The notes under the pieces: generated by a model
What the model was told of the DNA's origin: nothing
Database searches by the model: none
The model's input: only the letters and a program-made list of their open reading frames with translations
Program-made: the position numbers and the translations under genes
Shown: piece after piece, positions 45,728 through 54,001 of the stretch
Position numbering within the stretch: position 1 is the first letter of the stretch
How the letters are laid out: each line of letters opens with the position of its first letter
Assembly: GCF_014192055.1 (NCBI RefSeq)
Contig: NZ_JACHXM010000006.1
Location: 1-64,000, forward strand
DNA length: 64,000 nt
Direction: 5' to 3'
DNA from: Halomonas organivorans
Lineage (GTDB): Bacteria; Pseudomonadota; Gammaproteobacteria; Pseudomonadales; Halomonadaceae

Positions 45728-46603
45728 TCAGGTCTCGCGCAGTATCGGGTTGGTCAGGCAGGTGGGGCCGCCCTCGCAGGCCATGCACAGGGCGTCGCCG
45801 GCGAAGGTGCGAACCCGGATGCCGTGCTGCTCCATGACCGCCTTGGTGCCCGGGAAGCCGTCGATCATCAGGCAATCGCCGGGCGAGAGCGGCATCACGT
45901 TCAGGTTCAGGCCCAGGGAGTCATGGAACTCGGCCTCGGGGGCTGCCACCAGGGTGATACCACGGGCCTTCATCAGGGTCCACAGGGCGGCCGGAATCAG
46001 CTTGGGGTGCACCAGGTACAGCGCGTCGGTCAGCGGCGAGATGACCGACATCAGGTGCAGGCAGGCCGCCTCGCCGTCCCACACTGGCAGGTCGAACCCC
46101 AGCACCTCGATGCCGTGCGGGTTGAGCAGCGCATTCAACTGACGCACGCCTTCGCGATTGGAGCGAAAGCCCATGCCCACCACCAGGGTGCTGTCGTCGA
46201 GCCAGAGGGTGTCGCCACCCTCGATGCAGGCGTCACCGGTCAGTCGCCCGAGCACCGGAATGCCCGCCGCCTCGTAGCGGCGCCCGTGCAGCTCGGGCTC
46301 CGCGACGCGCAGCGGCTTGCCCATCTTGAGCAAGACGGCGCCGGCCCGCGTGATCAGCGAGGCATCGCGGGTGAACATGGCGTCGGAGAGGCCGTCATCG
46401 TCGTCCTCGAGCCACACGATCTCGGCGCCCGACGCCGCGACCAGTTCGACGAAGGCGTCGTACTGGGCAATCGCCTTGTCGGCGTCGAAGTGCTCGTTGT
46501 AGTGCCATTCGGCGGGGTCGGCGCGCTTCAGGCTCGCCCCGGGACGACGCATCAGTACGCGGGTCATGGGGGCGGCCATCGACTGGCATCCGTAGCGGGA
46601 CAT
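45728..46603 (-). CDS. Dimethylarginine dimethylaminohydrolase/arginine deiminase-like enzyme
   Basis: 291 residues of the guanidino-modifying (GME) superfamily. SDAMFTRDASLITRAGAVL holds the Asp that binds the guanidino group, and CIEGGDTLWLDDSTLVVG and GFRSNREGVRQLNALL follow. ACLHLMSVISPL has the catalytic His, and EGGPTCLTNPI the catalytic Cys. It would hydrolyse arginine, methylated arginine or a related guanidine, releasing citrulline and (methyl)amine or ammonia. The ATG at 46603 has GGAG upstream. The divergent ABC importer for polar amino acids probably supplies its substrate. Confidence 0.88.
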   Translation of the reverse strand: MSRYGCQSMAAPMTRVLMRRPGASLKRADPAEWHYNEHFDADKAIAQYDAFVELVAASGAEIVWLEDDDDGLSDAMFTRDASLITRAGAVLLKMGKPLRVAEPELHGRRYEAAGIPVLGRLTGDACIEGGDTLWLDDSTLVVGMGFRSNREGVRQLNALLNPHGIEVLGFDLPVWDGEAACLHLMSVISPLTDALYLVHPKLIPAALWTLMKARGITLVAAPEAEFHDSLGLNLNVMPLSPGDCLMIDGFPGTKAVMEQHGIRVRTFAGDALCMACEGGPTCLTNPILRET

Positions 46604-46652
46604 GGGCTGGCTCCGTGGTGGGTGAGGATCGTTGACTCGCATCTTATACAGA

Positions 46653-46667
46653 TGCATAGTTTATGCA
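46653..46667. promoter_or_regulatory. Palindromic operator between DDAH and ABC genes
   Basis: TGCATA, a 3-base spacer GTT, then TATGCA form a perfect inverted repeat, with a further half-like GCATAAC just downstream. It is in the 98-base divergent region and covers the ATG at 46663, supporting the later GTG start for the ATPase gene. It is the likely binding site of the neighbouring TetR regulator. Confidence 0.6.
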
Positions 46668-46701
46668 ACCGCATAACAACAGGCGTGATCCGGAGCCTCC
46701 C

Positions 46702-47511
46702 GTGAGCGATGCATCGACTACCAGCGTTTCCCGCGACGCCGCCGTCATCGAGGTCGAAAACCTGCACAAGGCCTTCGGCAGCGCTCGGGTCCTCAAGGGC
46801 ATCGACCTTTCCGCCGGCCGGGGCGACGTGGTGGCGCTGATCGGCAGTAGCGGCTCGGGGAAATCCACGCTGCTGCGCTGTCTCAACCTGCTCGAAACGC
46901 CGTCGTCCGGTGCGCTGCGCCTGCTGGGCGAACCCATCCCCTTTCGTGGCGAGGGCGCTCAACGCGTCCCCGCCGATCGTCGGCAGCTGCGTCGTCTGAG
47001 GGCGCGCCTGGGCATGGTCTTCCAGGGATTCAACCTGTGGCCGCACATGACGCTGGAGGCCAACGTCATGGAGGGGCCGATCCAGGTGCTCAAGCGTTCG
47101 CGTGCCGAGGCGCGCGACGAGGCCCGGGCCCTGCTGGAGCGCGTCGGTCTCCATCACTTGCGAGAGGCGTATCCGACGACGCTATCCGGCGGCCAGCAGC
47201 AGCGCGGCGCCATCGCCCGTGCGCTGGCGATGGGGCCCGAGGCGCTGCTGTTCGACGAGCCCACCTCGGCGCTGGACCCCGAACTCGTGGGCGAGGTGCT
47301 GGCGGTGATGCGCGACCTCGCGAAGGAGGGGCGCACCATGATCATCGTGACGCATGAAATGGCGTTCGCCGCCGACGTGGCGAGCCGGGTCGTCTTCCTC
47401 GATCAGGGGGAGATCGCCGAACAGGGGCCGCCCGAACGGGTGTTCGGCGCCCCCAGCGCCCAGCGGCTGCAGCGCTTCCTGGGCTCGGTCAGTCCATCTC
47501 GAGGAGAATGA
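46702..47511 (+). CDS. Polar amino-acid ABC transporter ATPase
   Basis: 269 residues, close to the ArtP/GlnQ/HisP group. Walker A IGSSGSGKSTLLRCLNLLE, Q-loop MVFQGFNLWPHMTLEANVME, signature TLSGGQQQRGAIARALAMGP, Walker B LLFDEPTSALDPELV and H-loop IIVTHEMAFAADVA. The GTG at 46702 is preferred (GGAG 6 bases upstream) over an ATG at 46663 that lies inside the operator palindrome. It drives uptake together with the following binding protein and two permeases. Confidence 0.93.
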   Translation: MSDASTTSVSRDAAVIEVENLHKAFGSARVLKGIDLSAGRGDVVALIGSSGSGKSTLLRCLNLLETPSSGALRLLGEPIPFRGEGAQRVPADRRQLRRLRARLGMVFQGFNLWPHMTLEANVMEGPIQVLKRSRAEARDEARALLERVGLHHLREAYPTTLSGGQQQRGAIARALAMGPEALLFDEPTSALDPELVGEVLAVMRDLAKEGRTMIIVTHEMAFAADVASRVVFLDQGEIAEQGPPERVFGAPSAQRLQRFLGSVSPSRGE

Positions 47512-47513
47512 CA

Positions 47514-48287
47514 ATGAAACGCGTACTGACGGCTACCTTGACGACCCTATGCCTGGCCTCCGTGGCACAGGCCGATGTCACCCGAGTCGGTTTTGCCACC
47601 GAACCCTATCCGCCCTTTGCCACGCCGGACGCCGGCGGCGAGCTGCACGGTTGGGAAGTGGACATCACCCGGGCGATCTGCGAGGCCGCCGGCCTGGAGT
47701 GCGAGCTCGTCACCACCTCCTGGGACGGCCTGATTCCCGCCTTGACCGGTGACAAGATCGACGTCATCGCCGCATCGCTGAGCATCACCGACAAGCGTCG
47801 CGAGACCATCGCCTTCTCGGACAAGTACTACCAGACGCCCGCCGCCCTGGCCGTGGCCAAGGGCACCGAAATGGAGGCCACGCGGGAGGGGCTTGCCGGC
47901 AAGTCGCTCGGAGTGCAGTCCGCCTCCATCCACCAGGCCTACGCCCAGGCGCACTATCCCGAGGCGACCCTGCGCCAGTACCAGACCCAGGACGAAGCCA
48001 ACCAGGACCTGTTTGCCGGCCGCCTGGATGCCACCCTGGCGGATCGCCTGATCATCGAGCAGTTCCTGGAAAGCCGGGAAGGGCAGCTGTGCTGCGAGAT
48101 GAAGGGCGCTGTCATCCAGGATCCCGAGACCCTGGGGGAGGGAATCGGCTTCGGCATTCGCCAGGGCGACGATGCCTTGCGCGAGCGGCTCAACGCGGCG
48201 ATCGCCGAGGTGCGTGCCGATGGCACCTACGACGAGATCACCGCGCGCTATTTCGATTTCGATATCTACGGTGAGCCGGACACCTGA
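47514..48287 (+). CDS. Amino-acid ABC transporter periplasmic binding protein
   Basis: 257 residues with a short signal peptide (ATLTTLCLASVAQA). VGFATEPYPPFATPDAGGEL, HGWEVDITRAICEAAGLECE, SWDGLIPALTGDKIDVIAAS and ITDKRRETIAFSDKYYQTPA are class 3 solute-binding motifs of the Lys/Arg/ornithine/His type. The Asp in GWEVDI and Arg in KRRETI bind the amino-acid backbone. With a DDAH/ADI-like enzyme next door, arginine or methylarginine is the first guess. GAGGAG is 7 bases before the ATG at 47514, overlapping the end of the ATPase gene by spacing only. Confidence 0.93.
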   Translation: MKRVLTATLTTLCLASVAQADVTRVGFATEPYPPFATPDAGGELHGWEVDITRAICEAAGLECELVTTSWDGLIPALTGDKIDVIAASLSITDKRRETIAFSDKYYQTPAALAVAKGTEMEATREGLAGKSLGVQSASIHQAYAQAHYPEATLRQYQTQDEANQDLFAGRLDATLADRLIIEQFLESREGQLCCEMKGAVIQDPETLGEGIGFGIRQGDDALRERLNAAIAEVRADGTYDEITARYFDFDIYGEPDT

Positions 48288-48299
48288 GAGGAGCGGGCG

Positions 48300-48335
48300 A
48301 TGAAGGAGCTGGCAGGGCGTGGTCCGGCGCCATGA
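48300..48335 (+). CDS. 11-codon leader ORF overlapping the permease start (tentative)
   Basis: ATG at 48300, preceded by GAGGAG, encodes MKELAGRGPAP and stops with TGA at 48333-48335, overlapping the permease ATG at 48332. The permease itself has no good ribosome-binding site. This geometry suggests that ribosomes reading the mini-ORF re-initiate on the permease. Confidence 0.4.
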   Translation: MKELAGRGPAP

Positions 48336-49054
48336 ACTATCGCGACATGAGCATGGGCGAATTGCTCGCGCTGGCGCCGCCCGGATGGGGCGGCGCCTTG
48401 CTCGACGGGCTCTGGCTATCGCTGCAGGTCGCCGGCGGCGGCTATCTGCTGGGGCTGGTGATCGGCATGGCCGGGGCGGCCGGCAAGCTCTCGGGTGGCC
48501 CGGTCATCCGTGACCTGCTGGCGTGCTATACCACCGGCATACGCGCGGTGCCGGAGCTGGTGCTGATCCTGCTGCTCTACTTCGCCGTGCCCGAGGCGCT
48601 CAACCGGGTGTCGGCCATGATCGGCCTCGGCGAGGTGAGTATCGGCCCCTTCGCCTCTGGCATCGCGGTGATTGCCCTGGTCCAGGGCGCCTACGCCACC
48701 GAGGTGATGCGCGGCGCGATCCGCGCCATTCCCCGCGGCCAGATCGAGGCGGCCCATTCGCTGGGCATGTCACCCGCCAAGACCTTTCGCCGCATTACCC
48801 TGCCGGCCATGCTGCCGGGAGCGCTGCCCGGGCTCTCCAACCTGTGGCTGATCGCCACCAAGGACACCGCGCTGCTGGCCGTGGTCGGCTTCACCGAACT
48901 GACGCTGGCCGCGCGTCAGGCGGCCGGCGCCACCAAGCATCACCTGTTGTTCCTGTGTGCGGCGGGCGTGCTCTACCTGCTCGTTTCGCTGGTCTCGAAT
49001 CTGTTCTTCAAGGCGCTGGAGCGTCGCGCGACCAGGGGGATGCCACATGGCTGA
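48332..49054 (+). CDS. Amino-acid ABC transporter permease (HisQ/ArtQ type)
   Basis: 240 residues with five or so membrane helices: GWGGALLDGLWLSLQVAGGG, YTTGIRAVPELVLILLLYFA and VIALVQGAYATEVMRGAIRA. The EAA loop (GQIEAAHSLGMSPAKTFRRI) contacts the ATPase. Translation is probably coupled to an 11-codon upstream ORF. It overlaps the next permease by 8 bases. Confidence 0.93.
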   Translation: MNYRDMSMGELLALAPPGWGGALLDGLWLSLQVAGGGYLLGLVIGMAGAAGKLSGGPVIRDLLACYTTGIRAVPELVLILLLYFAVPEALNRVSAMIGLGEVSIGPFASGIAVIALVQGAYATEVMRGAIRAIPRGQIEAAHSLGMSPAKTFRRITLPAMLPGALPGLSNLWLIATKDTALLAVVGFTELTLAARQAAGATKHHLLFLCAAGVLYLLVSLVSNLFFKALERRATRGMPHG

Positions 49055-49826
49055 ACGACGCCTGCCGCCGCATCGTCTGTTGCTGATCGCCGTCGCCGTG
49101 CTGGCCATCACGCTGATAGCGCTGCACATGCGCTGGGGTTGGCTGGTCGATTATCGCGATGCGATTCTCGATGGGCTCTGGCTGACCCTGGTGCTGCTGG
49201 TGACGACGAGCGCGGCGGGCTTGCTGCTGGCGATTCCGCTCGGGCTGGTGCAGGTGACCGGGCCGCGCCCCCTGGCGTGGCTGGCGCAGGGCTTCTGTAC
49301 CCTGATTCGCGGCACCCCGCTGCTGCTGCAGATCTGGCTGCTGTACTACGGGCTCGGCTCCCTGTTCCCCTACCTGCCGGGGATGCGCCAGAGCTGGCTG
49401 TGGCCGTATCTCATCGAGTCCTGGCCCTATGCCTTTGCGGCCCTGACGCTGTCGTTCGCCGGCTACGAGGGCGAGGTGATGCGCGGGGGATTCGCCGGCG
49501 TGCCGAAGGGCGAGCTGGAAGCGGCCAGGGCCCTGGGCATGCATCCGCTGACGATCCTGCGGCGCATCTGGCTGCCTCGGGCCGTTCAGCGCGTGTTGCC
49601 GACCCTCAACGGCGAACTGATCATCCAGCTCAAGGCCACCCCGCTGGTCGCCACCATTGCCGCCGTGGATACCTATGCCGTGTTCGGGCGCATTCGCCAG
49701 GAAACCTACATGGTCTATGAGCCGCTGCTGCTGATGGCCCTGATCTACCTGGTGCTGGCCGGCCTGATCACGCTGGCCTGCGCGGCCCTCGAACGCGGCT
49801 GGTCGGACGACAGCGGTAGTCGTTAG
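49047..49826 (+). CDS. Amino-acid ABC transporter permease (HisM/ArtM type)
   Basis: 259 residues, with helices in LLLIAVAVLAITLIALHM, GLWLTLVLLVTTSAAGLLLA and YEPLLLMALIYLVLAGLITL, the motif CTLIRGTPLLLQIWLLYYGL and the EAA loop GELEAARALGMHPLTILRRI. It pairs with the preceding permease to form the membrane pore. GGGGG precedes the ATG, and the gene is followed by a clear terminator. Confidence 0.93.
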   Translation: MAERRLPPHRLLLIAVAVLAITLIALHMRWGWLVDYRDAILDGLWLTLVLLVTTSAAGLLLAIPLGLVQVTGPRPLAWLAQGFCTLIRGTPLLLQIWLLYYGLGSLFPYLPGMRQSWLWPYLIESWPYAFAALTLSFAGYEGEVMRGGFAGVPKGELEAARALGMHPLTILRRIWLPRAVQRVLPTLNGELIIQLKATPLVATIAAVDTYAVFGRIRQETYMVYEPLLLMALIYLVLAGLITLACAALERGWSDDSGSR

Positions 49827-49866
49827 CGGCGGTCGATAGCCCTCGAGGTTCCTGCCAACGCTGAGC

Positions 49867-49889
49867 GCCCGGCCGAGTGCCGGGCATTT
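49867..49889 (+). terminator. Terminator after the amino-acid ABC operon
   Basis: A 7-bp GC stem GCCCGGC / GCCGGGC with loop CGAGT, followed by ATTTC. It lies between two convergent genes and may serve both. Confidence 0.7.
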
Positions 49890-50851
49890 CATGTCTCGGC
49901 GGGCGGCAGAGGCATCTGTCTTGGCCAGTGGTCATCGACCAAGAACACCCGCTGCCAGGCGGCTGCCGTGTCCTTCGAGTGTCTCAACGCCAGCTGGACC
50001 GGTGCGCCGCCGCTGGCGAAGTGCGCTCGCAGCCGGTGTTCGAGCACCTCCAGCGGGGGCAGACGCTGAGGATGAGGGAGGGCCAGCCAATGGGGCTTGC
50101 ATAGCCAGACGCCGCTGGCGGTGCGTGGATACGTCGCGCGCAGCTGCGGCCAGTCTCGCCAGTGCAGCCAGCGGCCTCGGTGGTGATCGGTATTGGCGGC
50201 GCGAGGCGAGGGCAGTGGCGCGTGCCAGGGATAGAACAGCACGCCAGGCATGGCCAGGCGCTGCCGGAGGTGGGGAACCGGAGCGCCCAAGCGCTCGGCC
50301 AGTGCTTCGCGGGCCGCCTGGGTGTGAGCCAGCGGCAGCTGATGCGTCTCGAGATGACGGCGCTTGATGGCCAGGCTGTCCAGGCCGCCTGGACCGATCC
50401 AGCGCGCCTGGTCGCTTTCGTCGCCCGGCCCTTCGGGAAGCCCCAGGTAGTACTTGATGGCGACTTCGAAATGCACCGGCGTGGGATCGGCTGCCACGGC
50501 GTAGAGCATGTCGAGCTCACCCAGGGTGCGCCGATCCCGCAGGATGGCCAGGTTGTGGGTCAGCAGGCGGGTGCCCGGCGCGGTGTCGAGCAGGAACTGC
50601 CACAGGCGTTCGTGATAATGCCCCATCCTGCCTTGCAGGGTGCCGCCGAGGTAACGTTCCAGTCGTTCGGGGGCAGCCTCCAGCCGCCCCAGGTAGTCGG
50701 CCAGGGCCTCATTGTCAGCCAGGCCAAGCTCCGCGGGGGCAGGGCGACCGGGCCGCTCCAGCGTGAGCAGGTCGGGGGCCTGCAGCAACCAGGCCAGATC
50801 CCGTACCAGGGGATGGCGCCAGGCGAGGTGATCGTCGTGGAATGGCGGCAT
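49889..50851 (-). CDS. DUF1853 family protein
   Basis: 320 residues. WRHPLVRDLAWLLQAPDLLT at the start and LQGRMGHYHERLWQFLL, RRTLGELDMLYAV and VHFEVAIKYYLGL are the conserved blocks of DUF1853, a family common in gammaproteobacteria. The GELD...EVAIKYY pattern resembles a PD-(D/E)xK nuclease core; that is inference only. No signal peptide. The ATG at 50851 is used; a longer form would need a TTG start at 50893. Confidence 0.8.
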   Translation of the reverse strand: MPPFHDDHLAWRHPLVRDLAWLLQAPDLLTLERPGRPAPAELGLADNEALADYLGRLEAAPERLERYLGGTLQGRMGHYHERLWQFLLDTAPGTRLLTHNLAILRDRRTLGELDMLYAVAADPTPVHFEVAIKYYLGLPEGPGDESDQARWIGPGGLDSLAIKRRHLETHQLPLAHTQAAREALAERLGAPVPHLRQRLAMPGVLFYPWHAPLPSPRAANTDHHRGRWLHWRDWPQLRATYPRTASGVWLCKPHWLALPHPQRLPPLEVLEHRLRAHFASGGAPVQLALRHSKDTAAAWQRVFLVDDHWPRQMPLPPAET

Positions 50852-50882
50852 ACGTTCGGGTTCCGGGCGTTGAGATGCCGTT

Positions 50883-50912
50883 CTGACAGCCAAGCTGTAC
50901 GGGCCTTATAAT
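50883..50912 (+). promoter_or_regulatory. Sigma-70-like promoter of the OsmF-type operon
   Basis: CTGACA (50883-50888), an 18-base spacer and a perfect TATAAT (50907-50912), 34 bases before the binding-protein ATG. It lies just upstream of the divergent DUF1853 start. Confidence 0.65.
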
Positions 50913-50946
50913 CAGCATACATTCAACAAGGAAGCGGGTGGTAACC

Positions 50947-51870
50947 ATGAAGCCAGCATTGACGCGGCTCGCCGCCGTGGCGGCCGGCACCTTGATGTCC
51001 CTGGCCACGGCCCAGGCCCAGGATTCGGGAGCGCCGGTGGTGGTCGCTTCCAAGATCGATACCGAGGGCTCGGTGCTGGGCCAGCTGATTCTCCAGCGCC
51101 TGGAAGCCGGCGGCATCGAGGTGGAGAACCGCCTGCAGCTGGGTGGTACCAGCATCGTGCGCGGCGCCTTGACCGCCGGTGAGATCGATCTGTATCCCGA
51201 ATACACCGGCAACGGTGCCTTCTTCTTCGACATGGCCGACAGCCCGGTATGGAAGGACGCCGAGCAGGCCTACGACACCGTCAAGCAGAAGGATCTCGAG
51301 AACAACGATCTGGTGTGGTTGACGCCCGCCGAGGCCAACAATACCTGGGCGATCAGCGTGCGCGGCGAGCTGGCCCGTGAGCATGGCCTGACCAGTCTCG
51401 AGGACCTGGCGGGCTACCTGAACGAGGGCGGCGACTTCAAGCTGGCGGCGAGTGCCGAATTCGTCGAGTCGCCCCAGGCGCTGCCGGCCTTCCAGCAGGC
51501 CTATGGCTTCGAGCTCTCCGACGACGAGCTGCTGGTGCTGTCCGGCGGCAACACTGCGGCGACCATGCGTGCTGCCGCCCAGCAGACCAGCGGCGTCAAT
51601 GCCGCCATGACCTATGGCACCGACGGAGGACTCAAGGCGCTGGACCTGGTGGTGATGGACGACACTCTGGGCGTACAGCCCGTCTACCAGCCCGCGCCGG
51701 TAGTGCGTGCCAGCGTCCTCGAGGCCCATCCCGAAATCGAGACGCTGTTGGCGCCGGTCTTCGAGGCCCTGGACCGCGATACCCTGCAGCGCCTCAACGG
51801 CGACGTGGCCGTCAACGGCCTTGACCCGGCCAAGGTGGCCAGCGACTTCCTCGATACCCTGGACGAATGA
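50947..51870 (+). CDS. osmF: OsmF/YehZ-type osmolyte ABC binding protein
   Basis: 307 residues with a signal peptide (LAAVAAGTLMSLATAQAQ). VVVASKIDTEGSVLGQLILQ, GGTSIVRGALTAGEIDLYPE and YTGNGAFFF are characteristic of the QAT-type binding proteins (OsmF, OpuC) that bind glycine betaine or choline-like compounds. VLSGGNTAATMRAAAQQTSG and AMTYGTDGGLKALDLVVMDD complete lobe 2. The stop overlaps the next start (ATGA). In E. coli this system is a low-affinity betaine transporter; substrate here is inferred. Confidence 0.88.
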   Translation: MKPALTRLAAVAAGTLMSLATAQAQDSGAPVVVASKIDTEGSVLGQLILQRLEAGGIEVENRLQLGGTSIVRGALTAGEIDLYPEYTGNGAFFFDMADSPVWKDAEQAYDTVKQKDLENNDLVWLTPAEANNTWAISVRGELAREHGLTSLEDLAGYLNEGGDFKLAASAEFVESPQALPAFQQAYGFELSDDELLVLSGGNTAATMRAAAQQTSGVNAAMTYGTDGGLKALDLVVMDDTLGVQPVYQPAPVVRASVLEAHPEIETLLAPVFEALDRDTLQRLNGDVAVNGLDPAKVASDFLDTLDE

Positions 51871-53060
51871 GCGTTGGGGGGATCAAGGCCATCGTGAGCA
51901 GGGACGCGTCTCGCCCCAATGTGGTACTGGTGAGCCTGCTGCTGGCGACGCTTGCCGGCTGGCTGGGGCTCGATGCGGTCAGCGTGGCACCCAATCGCAT
52001 CGTGCCGGGGCAGGGACATGCCGCCTGGGACGTCGCCGGCCTGCCGGGGCTTGCGATCAGTCTGCTGCCGATGCTGGCCGTACTGTGGCTGGCCTGGCGA
52101 CCGTCGCGCGAGCGGCTGCGCCTGGCGCTGGCGCTGGTGGTGGTCATGCTGGCGGCCCTGCCGGCCTGGCTGGCCCTGGCGGCGGCCAGGCTGGTCGACG
52201 CCGACCTTCCCCAGGCGCGCATGGGCGTCGGCGCCGGCGCCTGGGTCGCGCTGTTCCTGCTGCTGCTGGCGATGATCGAGCTGCGCACGCGCCTGTCGCT
52301 GTCGCGCCCGCTGGGGTGGTCGCTGCTGCTGGCACCGCTGGTGAGCCTGGTCGCCTGGCTGACGTTCGGGCTCGAGCCGCTGGCGCTGCGCCAGGAGTTC
52401 CAGGGTCGCAGCGCGGGTTTCATCGCCGCCATCGGCGAGCACCTGCTGCTGGTCGGCGCCGCGGTGGGCATCAGCCTGGTGCTCGGCGTGTGCCTGGCGC
52501 TGACCATGCGACGCTGGGAGCGGGTTCGCACCCTGGGATTCGCGGTGCTCAACTTCCTGCAGACCATTCCCAGCCTGGCGCTGTTCGGGCTGCTGCTGGC
52601 CCCGCTGGCCTGGCTGTCGGCCCATGTCGGCTGGCTGGCGGCGTTGGGGGTCAGCGGCATCGGTTGGGCGCCGGCGCTGCTGGCGCTGGTCGGCTACAGC
52701 CTGCTGCCCATGGTGCGCAATACCTACGTGGCCCTCGATGAAGTGGACCCCGGTGTCATCGACGCCGCCCGTGGCATGGGCATGAGCCGGGCCCAGGTGT
52801 TTCGCCAGGTGCGGTTGCCGCTGGCGCTGCCGGTGATTCTGGAGGGGGTCCGCATTACCACGGTGCAGGCGATCGGGCTCACCGCCGTGGCCGCGCTGAT
52901 CGGTGCCGGCGGTCTCGGCACCTTCATCTTTCAAGGCCTTGGGCAGGCCGCCATGGACCTGGTGCTGCTCGGGGCCCTGCCGATCCTGGTCATGGCGCTC
53001 GTCGCCGATGCCCTGCTGGGCGCCCTGACCGACCTGCTGCGCCCGGGAGGGGCGACATGA
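51867..53060 (+). CDS. yehY: OsmY/YehY-type ABC permease
   Basis: 397 residues. The N-terminal half has several extra membrane helices, and the C-terminal part is a normal permease domain (FAVLNFLQTIPSLALFGLLL, RNTYVALDEVDPGVIDAARG with the EAA-like GMGMSRAQVFRQVRLPLALP, then AVAALIGAGGLGTFIFQGLG). This long form with an N-terminal extension matches YehY. ATGA overlaps link it to the genes on either side. Confidence 0.88.
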   Translation: MSVGGIKAIVSRDASRPNVVLVSLLLATLAGWLGLDAVSVAPNRIVPGQGHAAWDVAGLPGLAISLLPMLAVLWLAWRPSRERLRLALALVVVMLAALPAWLALAAARLVDADLPQARMGVGAGAWVALFLLLLAMIELRTRLSLSRPLGWSLLLAPLVSLVAWLTFGLEPLALRQEFQGRSAGFIAAIGEHLLLVGAAVGISLVLGVCLALTMRRWERVRTLGFAVLNFLQTIPSLALFGLLLAPLAWLSAHVGWLAALGVSGIGWAPALLALVGYSLLPMVRNTYVALDEVDPGVIDAARGMGMSRAQVFRQVRLPLALPVILEGVRITTVQAIGLTAVAALIGAGGLGTFIFQGLGQAAMDLVLLGALPILVMALVADALLGALTDLLRPGGAT

Positions 53061-54001
53061 TCGAACTCATCCACGTGACCAAGCGCTTCGGCGAGACGAC
53101 CGCGGTGGACGACATCTCGCTGCGCGTGGAGCGCGGTGAACTGTGCGTGCTGGTGGGGACCTCTGGATGCGGCAAGTCGACGACCCTGCGCATGATCAAT
53201 CGGTTGATCGAGCACAGCGACGGGGAGATCCATATCGATGGCCAGCAGATCCGTGAATTTCGCGAGGAGTCGCTGCGCCGGCGCATGGGCTATGCCATCC
53301 AGAGCACCGGCCTGTTTCCGCACTGGACCGTGGAGCGCAATATCGGGCTGGTGCCCCGGCTCCTCAAGTGGCCCCAGGCGAGGATTCGCGAGCGGGTAGA
53401 GGAGTTGATGGCGATGCTTGGCCTGCCCATGGGCGAGTTTGCCGGCAAGTATCCACGCCAGCTCTCCGGCGGCCAGGCCCAGCGGGTCGGGGTGGCACGC
53501 GCGCTGGCCGCCGATCCCGATATCCTGCTCATGGACGAGCCCTTCGGGGCGCTCGATCCGATCACCCGCGAGACCCTGCAGGAAGAGCTGCGCGATCTCC
53601 AGTCCCGGTTGCAGAAGACCATCGTCTTCGTCACCCATGACATGGACGAGGCGCTGCGCCTGGCAGACCGATTGGTGGTCATGGATCAGGGTCGCATCAA
53701 GCAGCAGGGGCACCCGCTCGAGCTGCTGCGCGAGCCCGCCGACGATTTCGTCGAGTCGCTGCTCGGCGGCGAGGATCGCGGCCTCAAGGAAGCGGCGTTG
53801 CTATCGGTCAGCGAGCGCATGCTGCCGCTCAGCCCGCGACTGCTGCCCCGAGAGCGCGTCTCCCAGCATGCCTCGCTGCGCGAGGCGCTATCGATCATGC
53901 TGTGGCGCCATGCCGAGCGCCTGGCGGTGGTCGACGACGAGGACATGCCGGTCGGCGAGCTGTCGCTGCGCAAGCTGGTGGGGGCCAAGGCCCATGACTG
54001 A
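53057..54001 (+). CDS. yehX: Osmolyte ABC transporter ATPase (YehX type)
   Basis: 314 residues. Walker A LVGTSGCGKSTTLRMINRLI, Q-loop YAIQSTGLFPHWTVERNIGL, signature QLSGGQAQRVGVARALAADP, Walker B ILLMDEPFGALDP and VFVTHDMDEALRLADRLVVM. The C-terminal extension of about 90 residues has parts of CBS-like sequence (LREALSIMLWRHAERLAVVD, GELSLRKL), which in OpuA-type ATPases sense ionic strength. It overlaps both neighbours. Confidence 0.9.
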   Translation: MIELIHVTKRFGETTAVDDISLRVERGELCVLVGTSGCGKSTTLRMINRLIEHSDGEIHIDGQQIREFREESLRRRMGYAIQSTGLFPHWTVERNIGLVPRLLKWPQARIRERVEELMAMLGLPMGEFAGKYPRQLSGGQAQRVGVARALAADPDILLMDEPFGALDPITRETLQEELRDLQSRLQKTIVFVTHDMDEALRLADRLVVMDQGRIKQQGHPLELLREPADDFVESLLGGEDRGLKEAALLSVSERMLPLSPRLLPRERVSQHASLREALSIMLWRHAERLAVVDDEDMPVGELSLRKLVGAKAHD

